DNA from: Phycisphaerales bacterium
GTDB lineage: Bacteria > Planctomycetota > Phycisphaerae > Phycisphaerales > UBA1924
Assembly (NCBI GenBank): GCA_020054055.1
Contig: JAGVLZ010000196.1
Location: 1 to 5,074 of the forward strand
Length of the DNA: 5,074 nt
Direction of reading: 5' to 3'
Position numbers and translations under genes: made by a program. Shown here in pieces: positions 1-5,074 of this stretch. Numbering within the stretch: position 1 is the first letter of the stretch; the number at the start of each line of letters is the position of its first letter. Below the pieces are notes generated by a model that saw only the letters and a program-made list of their open reading frames with translations, made no database searches and was not told where the DNA came from.

Positions 1-830
1 CGCCTCCCGCAGCGTCGTGGAGCGAACTGCAAAGCATCGACGGCGCTTCCAACGCCCTCGCGGGGCTCAGCGCACACGCGAGCGGAACGCCGGAAGCCTT
101 CAGGCTCGCCGATGACTTCGTCGTCACAGGATACGCCTACGGCTGGAAAATCTCCGCCGTCACCCTCTTCGCCTACACATCAGGAGGCCAGGCGGAGTTC
201 GACAACCTCCACCTACGCATCTGGTCGGGCAATCCCGCAACCCTCGGCAGCCAGATCGTCTGGGACAGCACCGCATCCGGCGCCCTCTTCACCGCATCTC
301 CACTCCCCCTTTATCGAATCTTCAACAGCGTCACCCTCCCCGCCTCGCCTCCCACCACCACACGCCAACTCTGGAGCCTGCGGCTCACCACGCCAAACCT
401 CACGCTCGACCCGGCGTGGTACTGGATCGATTGGCAAGCAACAATGGCGGACCCGGAAGCCTCCGCATTTTCCCCCACGACAACCATCCTCGGCTCACGC
501 GGCCCGGCGGGAGCAAACGCCATCCAGTTCAAGCCCGTCTCGGGCATCGCCCAGTGGTCGAACATCATCGATCCGGGCAAACCCGCTCCGGCCCCCGACT
601 TCCCGCAGGAACTCCCGTTCATGATCGAGGGAAGCCCCGCCGCACCGCCCTGCGAGGGCGATGCCGACGCCTCGGGCACCGTGAACTTCGCGGACATCAG
701 CGCCGTCCTCACGAACTGGGGGTCGAACTACCTCCCATCCACGGGCACCGGGGACGCCAACGGAACGGGCATCGTTGACTTTGCCGACATCACCGCCGTC
801 CTCCAGGGCTGGGGCATTGCCTGCGACTGA
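1..830 (+). CDS. Secreted beta-sandwich-like protein with C-terminal dockerin-like tag, 5' partial
   Basis: The reading frame is open from position 3 to the TGA at 828-830 (275 codons visible), so the true start and any signal peptide lie before the window. The ATG at 444 is internal, because clear protein-like sequence precedes it. Counting from position 3, visible elements are ADDFVVTG (36-43), GWKISAV (47-53), RIWSGNP (72-78), YWIDWQ (140-145) and FPQELPFMIEG (200-210). This order recalls extracellular planctomycete proteins of unknown function with a predicted all-beta fold; I infer that from memory. The C-terminus, coded by 651-830, is a two-repeat dockerin-like domain. It opens with Cys and closes with Cys-Asp. 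Its two Ca-loop-like repeats have D-A-D-A-S...N-F-A-D and D-A-N-G-T...D-F-A-D, each followed by I-[ST]-A-V-L and W-G. Those are the only two cysteines seen, consistent with a disulphide closing the domain. The substrate or partner is unknown. It is co-directional with the next tagged gene, 185 bases downstream. Confidence 0.85.
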   Translation, partial: PPAASWSELQSIDGASNALAGLSAHASGTPEAFRLADDFVVTGYAYGWKISAVTLFAYTSGGQAEFDNLHLRIWSGNPATLGSQIVWDSTASGALFTASPLPLYRIFNSVTLPASPPTTTRQLWSLRLTTPNLTLDPAWYWIDWQATMADPEASAFSPTTTILGSRGPAGANAIQFKPVSGIAQWSNIIDPGKPAPAPDFPQELPFMIEGSPAAPPCEGDADASGTVNFADISAVLTNWGSNYLPSTGTGDANGTGIVDFADITAVLQGWGIACD

Positions 831-871
831 TCGCCGCGCGAACCAAAAGCCCCCGGATTCTCCATTCTCTC

Positions 872-889
872 CAAACCTTTAACGGTTTG
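872..889 (+). terminator. Weak hairpin after the first gene, possible terminator
   Basis: CAAACC (872-877) and GGTTTG (884-889) are perfect inverted repeats around a six-base loop, 41 bases after the stop codon of the first gene. The stem is only 6 bp, half of it A:T, and no T-tract follows, so it is not a convincing intrinsic terminator. It is the only hairpin I noticed in the 831-1015 gap. The rest of that gap shows no gene and no promoter I can defend. Confidence 0.25.
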
Positions 890-1006
890 CGCCCAATCCA
901 CACTGGATCGACGCTCAATTGCGCATATGTTCTTTCAGGAGCGAGCGCGGCCGTTCATGTCCCCCGTCCGGCTGTCAACCTCAGAGCGATCGCCGCCACG
1001 CTCCGC

Positions 1007-1012
1007 AAGGAA
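1007..1012 (+). promoter_or_regulatory. Ribosome binding site of the 1016-1798 gene
   Basis: AAGGAA is a purine-rich Shine-Dalgarno-like sequence. It lies 3 bases before the ATG at 1016 and 6 bases before a second in-frame ATG at 1019. The wider spacing favours initiation at the second Met, which would shorten the signal peptide by one residue. An in-frame TAG at 1013-1015 directly precedes the first ATG, so no longer protein is possible. Confidence 0.55.
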
Positions 1013-1015
1013 TAG

Positions 1016-1798
1016 ATGATGCGCAGGCAAACTGTGTTGAACTTCGGATTGTCCGCGATGCTCGTCTCCGCCGCCAGCGCGGGCCCGGATTGGACCGAGA
1101 TGGGCGACGCCGGAAAAACCACACCCCAACTGATCGGCTTCCCCGTCCAGCCCCAGTCGATCGCCGGAGTGCTGGGAGAGTTGCCCCTTGACGGCCTCGA
1201 GCGCGGACCACCGGGCGGGAACGACTCCGACGGCGGCCCGGACGTCGCCGATGTCTACGACATCCTCATCGAGACCAACGAAGAGTTCATCGCCACAACC
1301 TACGACCAGACTTTCACCGTCACACTCGAAGTCGAGGGCGAACGCACCGGATCGACCAACTTCGACACCGCGCTCTGGCTCTTCCGCACCGACAAGCGCG
1401 GCCTGCTCGCCAACAACGACATCACATCCCTGAACAACCGATCGCGACTCCTCCCGGTCGCCACCGACGGCACCGGTTCGCGCATCGTCAATCCGGGACG
1501 CTACCTCCTCGCCGTCTCGTTCGGCGATGTCGCCCCGGTCGCCCCGGGCGGACTCCCGCTCTTCAACTTCAACAACAACCCCGGCCCAACTCAGGTCTCA
1601 GGACCGGACGGCCCCGGCGGCACATCCCCGTTCGCAGGGTGGGTCCCCGACTCCCCCCGTCCCGTTCGCAAGTACCGCATCCTCATCCGACCAACACCAT
1701 GCGCACCCCCCTGCGCGGGAGACGCCAACGGCGACGCCTCTGTGAACTTCGAGGACATCACCGCCGTCCTGGCCTCATGGCAGTCGACCTGCCCATAG
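1016..1798 (+). CDS. Secreted beta-rich protein with a single-repeat dockerin-like tag
   Basis: This is a complete gene of 260 residues whose molecular function is unknown. The start is bounded by an in-frame TAG immediately upstream; Met1 or Met2 could be used. Residues 1-22 form a signal peptide: MMRRQ, a hydrophobic core, then a Sec-type A-S-A site before Gly23. The body (about 75-225) includes VADVYDILIE, FDTALWLFRTDKRG (116-129), NPGRYLLAVSFGDVAPV (159-175) and a Pro/Gly-rich stretch (about 189-217). This order resembles secreted planctomycete proteins with PPC-like beta-sandwich folds, where a 'DTxLxLF' strand and a 'G-x-Y-x-L-A-[IV]-S' strand recur; that likeness is from memory. The C-terminus (233-260) is half a dockerin: Cys233, one Ca loop D-A-N-G-D...N-F-E-D, ITAVLASW and Cys259. 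Its two tagged neighbours have two repeats. There is an extra Cys229, giving three cysteines in the tail. The usual W-G after the helix is W-Q here. It is convergent with the nuclease gene, with 23 bases between stop codons. Confidence 0.87.
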   Translation: MMRRQTVLNFGLSAMLVSAASAGPDWTEMGDAGKTTPQLIGFPVQPQSIAGVLGELPLDGLERGPPGGNDSDGGPDVADVYDILIETNEEFIATTYDQTFTVTLEVEGERTGSTNFDTALWLFRTDKRGLLANNDITSLNNRSRLLPVATDGTGSRIVNPGRYLLAVSFGDVAPVAPGGLPLFNFNNNPGPTQVSGPDGPGGTSPFAGWVPDSPRPVRKYRILIRPTPCAPPCAGDANGDASVNFEDITAVLASWQSTCP

Positions 1799-1807
1799 GC
1801 CATGGGC
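1791..1807. terminator. Short inverted repeat between convergent genes, possible two-way terminator
   Basis: GCCCAT (1791-1796) pairs perfectly with ATGGGC (1802-1807) around a five-base loop. It overlaps the stop codon of the + strand gene and lies just past the stop of the - strand nuclease gene. That placement fits a terminator serving both transcripts, but no T-run follows on either strand, so this is tentative. Confidence 0.3.
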
Positions 1808-1813
1808 CATAGG
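1793..1813. repeat. Three tandem heptamers at the convergent gene ends
   Basis: CCATAGG (1793-1799), CCATGGG (1800-1806) and CCATAGG (1807-1813) are three adjacent 7-base units differing at one position. The first contains the TAG stop of the upstream gene. The array is short and could be a remnant of a longer microsatellite-like tract or of a dispersed heptamer repeat family. Confidence 0.6.
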
Positions 1814-1821
1814 CCGAGGCA

Positions 1822-3570
1822 TCACCGGCAGTCATTGCCCCACCGCGCCAGCACCGACGTGATATCCCCGAAATCGACCGCCCCGTTGCCGTCCGCGTCG
1901 CCGGGACCGCCGGGGCCAGGCGTGTCGCCCCAGTTCGCCAGCACCGCCGTGATGTCGCCGAAATCGACGATCAAGTCGCCATTCGCATCCCCATCGCAAC
2001 TCGGCGGCGGCGCCTGAACGGTCACCTCCCACACCACCGCGATCATATCCAGCGTCTCGCCCGGGATGTTCTCATCGCTCGTGTCGATCATGAACGTCGC
2101 CGTGTGCAGGCCGGACGATGCCCCCGCAGTGTCGAACGAGAAGGTCACGTTCGAGGGTGAGGCGCCGATCCCGGTCGTCGTTCCGCCGACGATGGAGAAG
2201 GGCGACGAACCGCCGGAGAGCGCGTCGATATCCATGAGCGCGCGGGTGGATGAGAAGCCGAAGTTGTGAACAGCAACGGCGATCGCCTGCACACCCGAAT
2301 CCGGCGCGAGCATCGAACTCACCGTACCGATATCTACATCCATCACGCCGTCGAGCGAGGGATTGCTGGGAGAGAGCACGTCGCTGGCCAGCGTGATCGC
2401 ATCGTTTGCGTCGGCGCTGCCGTCACCAGCGCCGGCGGAGGTCAGGTCCGTGTTGTCAATCGTCACCGCGCCCGCGAAGTTGCCGACCGTCGCCGTCGAG
2501 AGCGGCGCGATGGTGAAGGAAGTGGACTGCGGGCCGTAGGCGAACGCGCGGCCGGCGCTCGCGCCCAAGACGGAGAATGAGCCTGTAAAGGAGACGTTGA
2601 ATGTGGTGGGCGTCGTCCCGGATTTGCTCAACGTCACCATCTGGGGCGATGCCGACGCCCCTTGAATCACGCGAAAGTTGGCGATAGCGCTCGACGATCC
2701 ATCACCCGCAGGCGCGCCGCCAACGTGCAGCGTCGAATCATTCGGCCCGGTCCCGAAGATCGCCCACACAAACTCGGGCCGATCCACGAACGGGTTGCGG
2801 TTTCCCTGATAGTACGAGGGGTTCGCCACATTGTCGAACACCAGGAAGTTGCGAAGCCGCTCGACATCGCGGACCGGGTCCTCGAAGTGCCATGCGAGCA
2901 GCAGCGCCAGGTCCCCCATCTGATTCCCGCTGGGAAACCCGTTGACAAGGACGAGGTCCGTCGTGCTCGCATCGGTCCCGTCGTAGCGAACGTCCATGTA
3001 CATCATCGCGCGGGCCATCTCGCCGCGGTCGTTGGTGCCGGGGACGAACGCACCGTTGCCGACGCCGGTGAAATATGAGTTGGTCGAGGGCTGCGGGTCC
3101 CACCACGAGCCGCCGCCGAGGCCGTAGGGGTCGTTATTCCGCGAAGAGTTCACCGACGGGTTGCAGGGACGCAACTGGTGCAGGTCGGTGTAGTCCGGCC
3201 CGCCGCCGGCAAGCCCACGGCTGTCGGGCCAGGTGTGCTCGCGGTTCCACGTCACCCCCGCGTCCCACGCCGCCAGCGTCGAGACCCCGCTGTAGATATT
3301 GATCAACCGCGCCGGATCATTCGGATCGCGATGCAGAATCGCCAGCGACTGCCGCGCGCTGTCGTACGACCGCATCAGGTGCGACGCCGAGCCCGGCACC
3401 CAGTAGTTCCTGCCCGTGATCGCGCGCAACTGACCGCGCAGCACCGCGCCCGTCCCCGTCGCGCTGGCGTAAAAACCCGCTGGCGGCTCGTACTGCGCCG
3501 ACGCGCTCCCCGAGATCGCAAAGATCGCAACGAAAGAAAGAACATTCGACAACGGCTTCAGGTGGTGCAT
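1822..3570 (-). CDS. Secreted endonuclease I family nuclease with beta-sandwich region and dockerin-like tag
   Basis: This complete 582-residue protein is predicted to be an extracytoplasmic, metal-dependent nuclease of the EndA/NucM (endonuclease I) family, which cleaves DNA and often RNA without sequence specificity. Residues 1-25 are a signal peptide ending A-S-A before Gln26. The catalytic region (about 40-275) shows NREHTWP (109-115, likely catalytic His112), DLHQLRP (129-135), NSSRNN (141-146), GEMARAMMYMDVRY (183-196), WHFEDPV (227-233) and NRNPFVDRPE (257-266). All key family blocks are present in order, so it should be active. Residues about 295-520 form a beta-rich region; its end (NVTFSFDTAG, TATFMIDTSDENIPG) resembles choice-of-anchor D/Ig-like repeats. 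Residues 525-581 are a Cys-bounded two-repeat dockerin-like tag with good Ca-loop residues (D-A-N-G-D...D-F-G-D and D-A-D-G-N...D-F-G-D). Classic EndA enzymes are roughly 230-280 residues, so about half of this protein is added. The ATG at 3570 is supported by the signal peptide and an in-frame TAA five codons upstream (3586-3588). The ribosome site is poor: AAGGG ends 12 bases before the ATG. Confidence 0.95.
   Translation of the reverse strand: MHHLKPLSNVLSFVAIFAISGSASAQYEPPAGFYASATGTGAVLRGQLRAITGRNYWVPGSASHLMRSYDSARQSLAILHRDPNDPARLINIYSGVSTLAAWDAGVTWNREHTWPDSRGLAGGGPDYTDLHQLRPCNPSVNSSRNNDPYGLGGGSWWDPQPSTNSYFTGVGNGAFVPGTNDRGEMARAMMYMDVRYDGTDASTTDLVLVNGFPSGNQMGDLALLLAWHFEDPVRDVERLRNFLVFDNVANPSYYQGNRNPFVDRPEFVWAIFGTGPNDSTLHVGGAPAGDGSSSAIANFRVIQGASASPQMVTLSKSGTTPTTFNVSFTGSFSVLGASAGRAFAYGPQSTSFTIAPLSTATVGNFAGAVTIDNTDLTSAGAGDGSADANDAITLASDVLSPSNPSLDGVMDVDIGTVSSMLAPDSGVQAIAVAVHNFGFSSTRALMDIDALSGGSSPFSIVGGTTTGIGASPSNVTFSFDTAGASSGLHTATFMIDTSDENIPGETLDMIAVVWEVTVQAPPPSCDGDANGDLIVDFGDITAVLANWGDTPGPGGPGDADGNGAVDFGDITSVLARWGNDCR
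1847..1878. repeat. Direct repeat copy 1, in the nuclease dockerin-like tag
   Basis: This 32-base stretch codes for the second Ca-loop/helix repeat of the nuclease tag (VDFGDITSVLA region). It matches 1937-1968 at 29 of 32 positions by hand alignment, in the same orientation and 90 bases apart. The identity reflects internal duplication of the half-dockerin unit and conserved codon choice. Confidence 0.8.
1937..1968. repeat. Direct repeat copy 2, in the nuclease dockerin-like tag
   Basis: This is the partner of 1847-1878 and codes for the first repeat (VDFGDITAVLA region). Of the three differences, two are synonymous and one changes Ala to Ser in the helix. Recombination between the copies would remove exactly 90 bases (30 codons), in frame, leaving a one-repeat tag. 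Confidence 0.8.
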
Positions 3571-3785
3571 GGAAAGATCAAACCCTTAGGTGGTCGTGCG
3601 AGCATACCCAACCCCCGGCTCGGCAACACCAACCATATCGCACGTTTGACCCCCAGGCGCACGAAAACCGCCCGCACACGAAAAAAAGTACCCCGCAGAG
3701 AAGATGGGCAGCCACAAGCCACCAACCCGCGCGCCCGGACGCGGACGACGCACTATCGGGCCAAGCCACTCCGCGAGGAATCTGT
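3571..3785. other. 215-base gap between transporter and nuclease genes, no gene seen
   Basis: This region lies downstream of the transporter stop and upstream of the nuclease start, both on the minus strand, so it should hold the end of one transcript and the promoter of the other. Read on the minus strand it contains a run of seven T (plus-strand A at 3681-3687) after a GC-rich segment. GCCC and GGGG near there can form only a poor stem. TATGCT (3601-3606, minus strand) is a possible -10 box about 31 bases before the nuclease ATG, but no -35 box sits at the right distance. Small open frames crossing the gap have no protein-like features. Confidence 0.5.
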
Positions 3786-5074
3786 TCACCGCCGGGCCAC
3801 GCCTGAGATCGCCCACGGCACCAGCGCATACGCCGCGATCACGATCAGCACGATTCCCGCCAGATTCAACCCCAAGCCCGCCCGCGCCATCTGACGCATC
3901 GTGACCCGACCCGTCCCGAACACGATCGCGTTGGGCGGCGTCCCCATCGGCATCATGAACGCACACGAAAACGCGAGCGTGCATGGCCAAAGAATCGAGA
4001 GCGGCTCGATCCCCGACGCCAGCGCGATCCCCGCGAGGATCGGCATGAACAAGTTCGCCTGCGCCGTGTTGCTCGTGACTTCAGAAAGAAAGACCGCCAA
4101 TGTCAGGAGCAGAAGCAATGTCAGCGCCGTCGGCATGGAGTCGGTGATGCCGAGCCCGCCGGCAATGACATCCGCCAGGCCGCTGGTCTGCACCCCGGCG
4201 GCGAGGCTCAACCCGCCGCCGAACAGGAGCAGCACCTCCCACGGCACGCGCGCCGCCACGGACCAGTCCATGACAAACCGTCCGCGCTTCAGGTCCGCCG
4301 GGATCACAAAGAGGAGCAGCCCGCCGATCAGCGCCACCGTCGTGTCGTCGATCCGCCCCGTCAGCCATTCCTTCGTCGAGGGGATCAGCCGCGCCATGGG
4401 CTCGCGACCCATCCACCCAAGAACCGTGAGAAAGAAAACCACCATCACCGAACGCTCCGGCCCGCTCATGGGCCCCAGCGCCGCCAGGTCGCGCCGGATC
4501 AGTTCGCGCCCGCCAGGCAACTCTCGCTCCTCGATCGGATGCGCCACGCGGGTGAGGTACAACCACGCGACGAACAACAACGCCAGCGCGAAGGGCACGC
4601 CCACCATCGCCCACTCGAAAAATCCGATCCGCACGCCATACTGCCTCTCGACAAACGCGAGCATGATCGCGTTGGGCGGCGTGCCGATCGGCGTCCCCAC
4701 ACCGCCGATGCTCGCCGCATACGCGATCCCCAGCAGGAGGCACAGCGAAAAACTCTTCGCCGGCCGCCCCGTGCTCTGCTCCATCCGGTCGATCAGGCTC
4801 GTCGCGATAGGCAGCATCATCATCGCCGTCGCGGTGTTGCCCACCCACATGCTGATGGCACCCGTCACGAGCATCACCCCGCCGATCAGCCGCGAGGGTT
4901 TCGTCCCGATCACGAGAAGCGTCGACAGCGCGATCCGCTTGTGCAGCCCCCATCGCTCCATCCCCAGCGCCAGAAAGAAACCCCCGAGGTAAAGGAAAAT
5001 GATCCGGTCCGCATACGGCGCGGCGGACTCCTTCCCGCTCATCACCCCAAGCATCGGGAACAGAATCAAGGGCA
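3786..5074 (-). CDS. SLC13/DASS-family sodium:anion symporter, 5' partial
   Basis: This is an inner-membrane transporter of the divalent anion:Na+ symporter family (SLC13/CitMHS-like, model member VcINDY), which typically imports di- or tricarboxylates, sometimes sulphate, with sodium. The frame runs through the window edge. The TTG at 5067-5069 codes for an internal Leu in a P-L-I-L-F-P-M-L-G segment normal for the family, so the true start and the first membrane segments lie outside. Numbering from that Leu, signatures include FLYLGGFFLALGMERWGLHKRIAL (split: 25-40 and 41-48), MWVGNTATAMMMLPI (74-88), GTPPNAI (129-135), SNTAQANLFMPI (333-344) and GTPPNAI (376-382). They form the expected inverted repeat of two 'SNT' hairpins, each followed by GTPPN. 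Many hydrophobic helices are visible, such as 206-220, 244-256 and 402-418. The first SNT is GNT here, a change at a substrate/Na+ site. The visible 428 residues fit a full length near 470-500. The protein ends at the TGA at 3786-3788. Exact substrate cannot be read from the sequence. Confidence 0.94.
   Translation of the reverse strand, partial: PLILFPMLGVMSGKESAAPYADRIIFLYLGGFFLALGMERWGLHKRIALSTLLVIGTKPSRLIGGVMLVTGAISMWVGNTATAMMMLPIATSLIDRMEQSTGRPAKSFSLCLLLGIAYAASIGGVGTPIGTPPNAIMLAFVERQYGVRIGFFEWAMVGVPFALALLFVAWLYLTRVAHPIEERELPGGRELIRRDLAALGPMSGPERSVMVVFFLTVLGWMGREPMARLIPSTKEWLTGRIDDTTVALIGGLLLFVIPADLKRGRFVMDWSVAARVPWEVLLLFGGGLSLAAGVQTSGLADVIAGGLGITDSMPTALTLLLLLTLAVFLSEVTSNTAQANLFMPILAGIALASGIEPLSILWPCTLAFSCAFMMPMGTPPNAIVFGTGRVTMRQMARAGLGLNLAGIVLIVIAAYALVPWAISGVARR

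Noticed and set aside
112..624. Plus-strand open frame of 170 codons inside the first gene
   Set aside because: Its Ser/Pro/Arg-rich composition is typical of a wrong frame. The overlapping frame has coherent protein-like blocks and ends in the dockerin-like tag.
444..830. ATG at 444 as the start of the first gene
   Set aside because: The same frame is open back to position 3 with family-like sequence, and no signal peptide follows the ATG at 444.
903..931. Promoter for the 1016 gene with TATGTT as -10
   Set aside because: The -10 matches four of six consensus bases, but the best -35 at 17-base spacing (CTGGAT) matches only about three, so it is not better than chance.
3515..3532. GATCGCAA direct repeat
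   Set aside because: It is a two-copy repeat within the coding sequence of the nuclease signal peptide core (A-I-F-A-I) and is explained by codon use.
3722..3770. GCCCG/CGGGC inverted repeat as a transporter terminator
   Set aside because: The stem is five base pairs with a loop of about 19 bases and no following T-run; common by chance in GC-rich DNA.
3178..3894. Plus-strand open frame of 238 codons across the nuclease 5' end and the intergenic gap
   Set aside because: It is Arg-rich low-complexity sequence opposite the nuclease signal peptide and catalytic region, with no recognisable motif or ribosome site.
3901..4992. Long plus-strand open frame of 363 codons
   Set aside because: It lies entirely opposite the well-supported transporter gene. 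Its translation is rich in Arg, Ser and Pro with no domain or membrane pattern, as expected for an antisense shadow in GC-rich DNA.
5067..5069. TTG as the start codon of the transporter
   Set aside because: The codon before it is Pro in a P-L-I-L-F-P segment conserved in the family, and the first membrane segments would be missing. The gene is cut by the window edge.

Overview
The window looks like GC-rich chromosomal DNA from a planctomycete, most likely of the class Phycisphaerae. The main reason is that three neighbouring genes encode secreted proteins ending in the same Cys-bounded, calcium-loop tag (C-x-G-D-A-N/D-x(6)-N/D-F-x-D-I-[ST]-[AS]-V-L, then W, and a closing Cys). I associate this dockerin-like C-terminus with the extracellular proteins of that group. 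The assignment rests on recognising the motif, not on a search.

Layout. Positions 1-830 (+) hold the 3' part of a gene for a secreted beta-sandwich-like protein of unknown function, whose start lies before the window. After a 185-base gap comes 1016-1798 (+), a complete gene for a small secreted protein with a signal peptide, a beta-rich body and only half of the dockerin-like tag. It converges with 1822-3570 (-), a complete gene for a secreted endonuclease I family enzyme carrying an extra beta-sandwich region and a full two-repeat dockerin-like tag. Only 23 bases separate the two stop codons, and a short heptamer repeat/inverted repeat lies there. Upstream of the nuclease on the same strand, across a 215-base gap, is 3786-5074 (-). 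This is most of an SLC13/DASS-type sodium:anion symporter gene whose 5' end is cut off by the window edge.

How they may work together. The three tagged proteins probably share one export and surface-retention or assembly route, using a signal peptide at the front and the Ca-binding tag at the back. The nuclease would degrade DNA or RNA outside the cytoplasm. The transporter would import di- or tricarboxylates or another small anion across the inner membrane. A functional link between nuclease and transporter is possible but not shown: the gap between them suggests separate transcripts.

I saw no RNA genes, CRISPR array, insertion sequence or phage gene. The most interesting material is the modular dockerin-like tag, including a one-repeat version that keeps its bounding cysteines, and the tagged nuclease architecture. 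Neither amounts to a demonstrably new system from this sequence alone.
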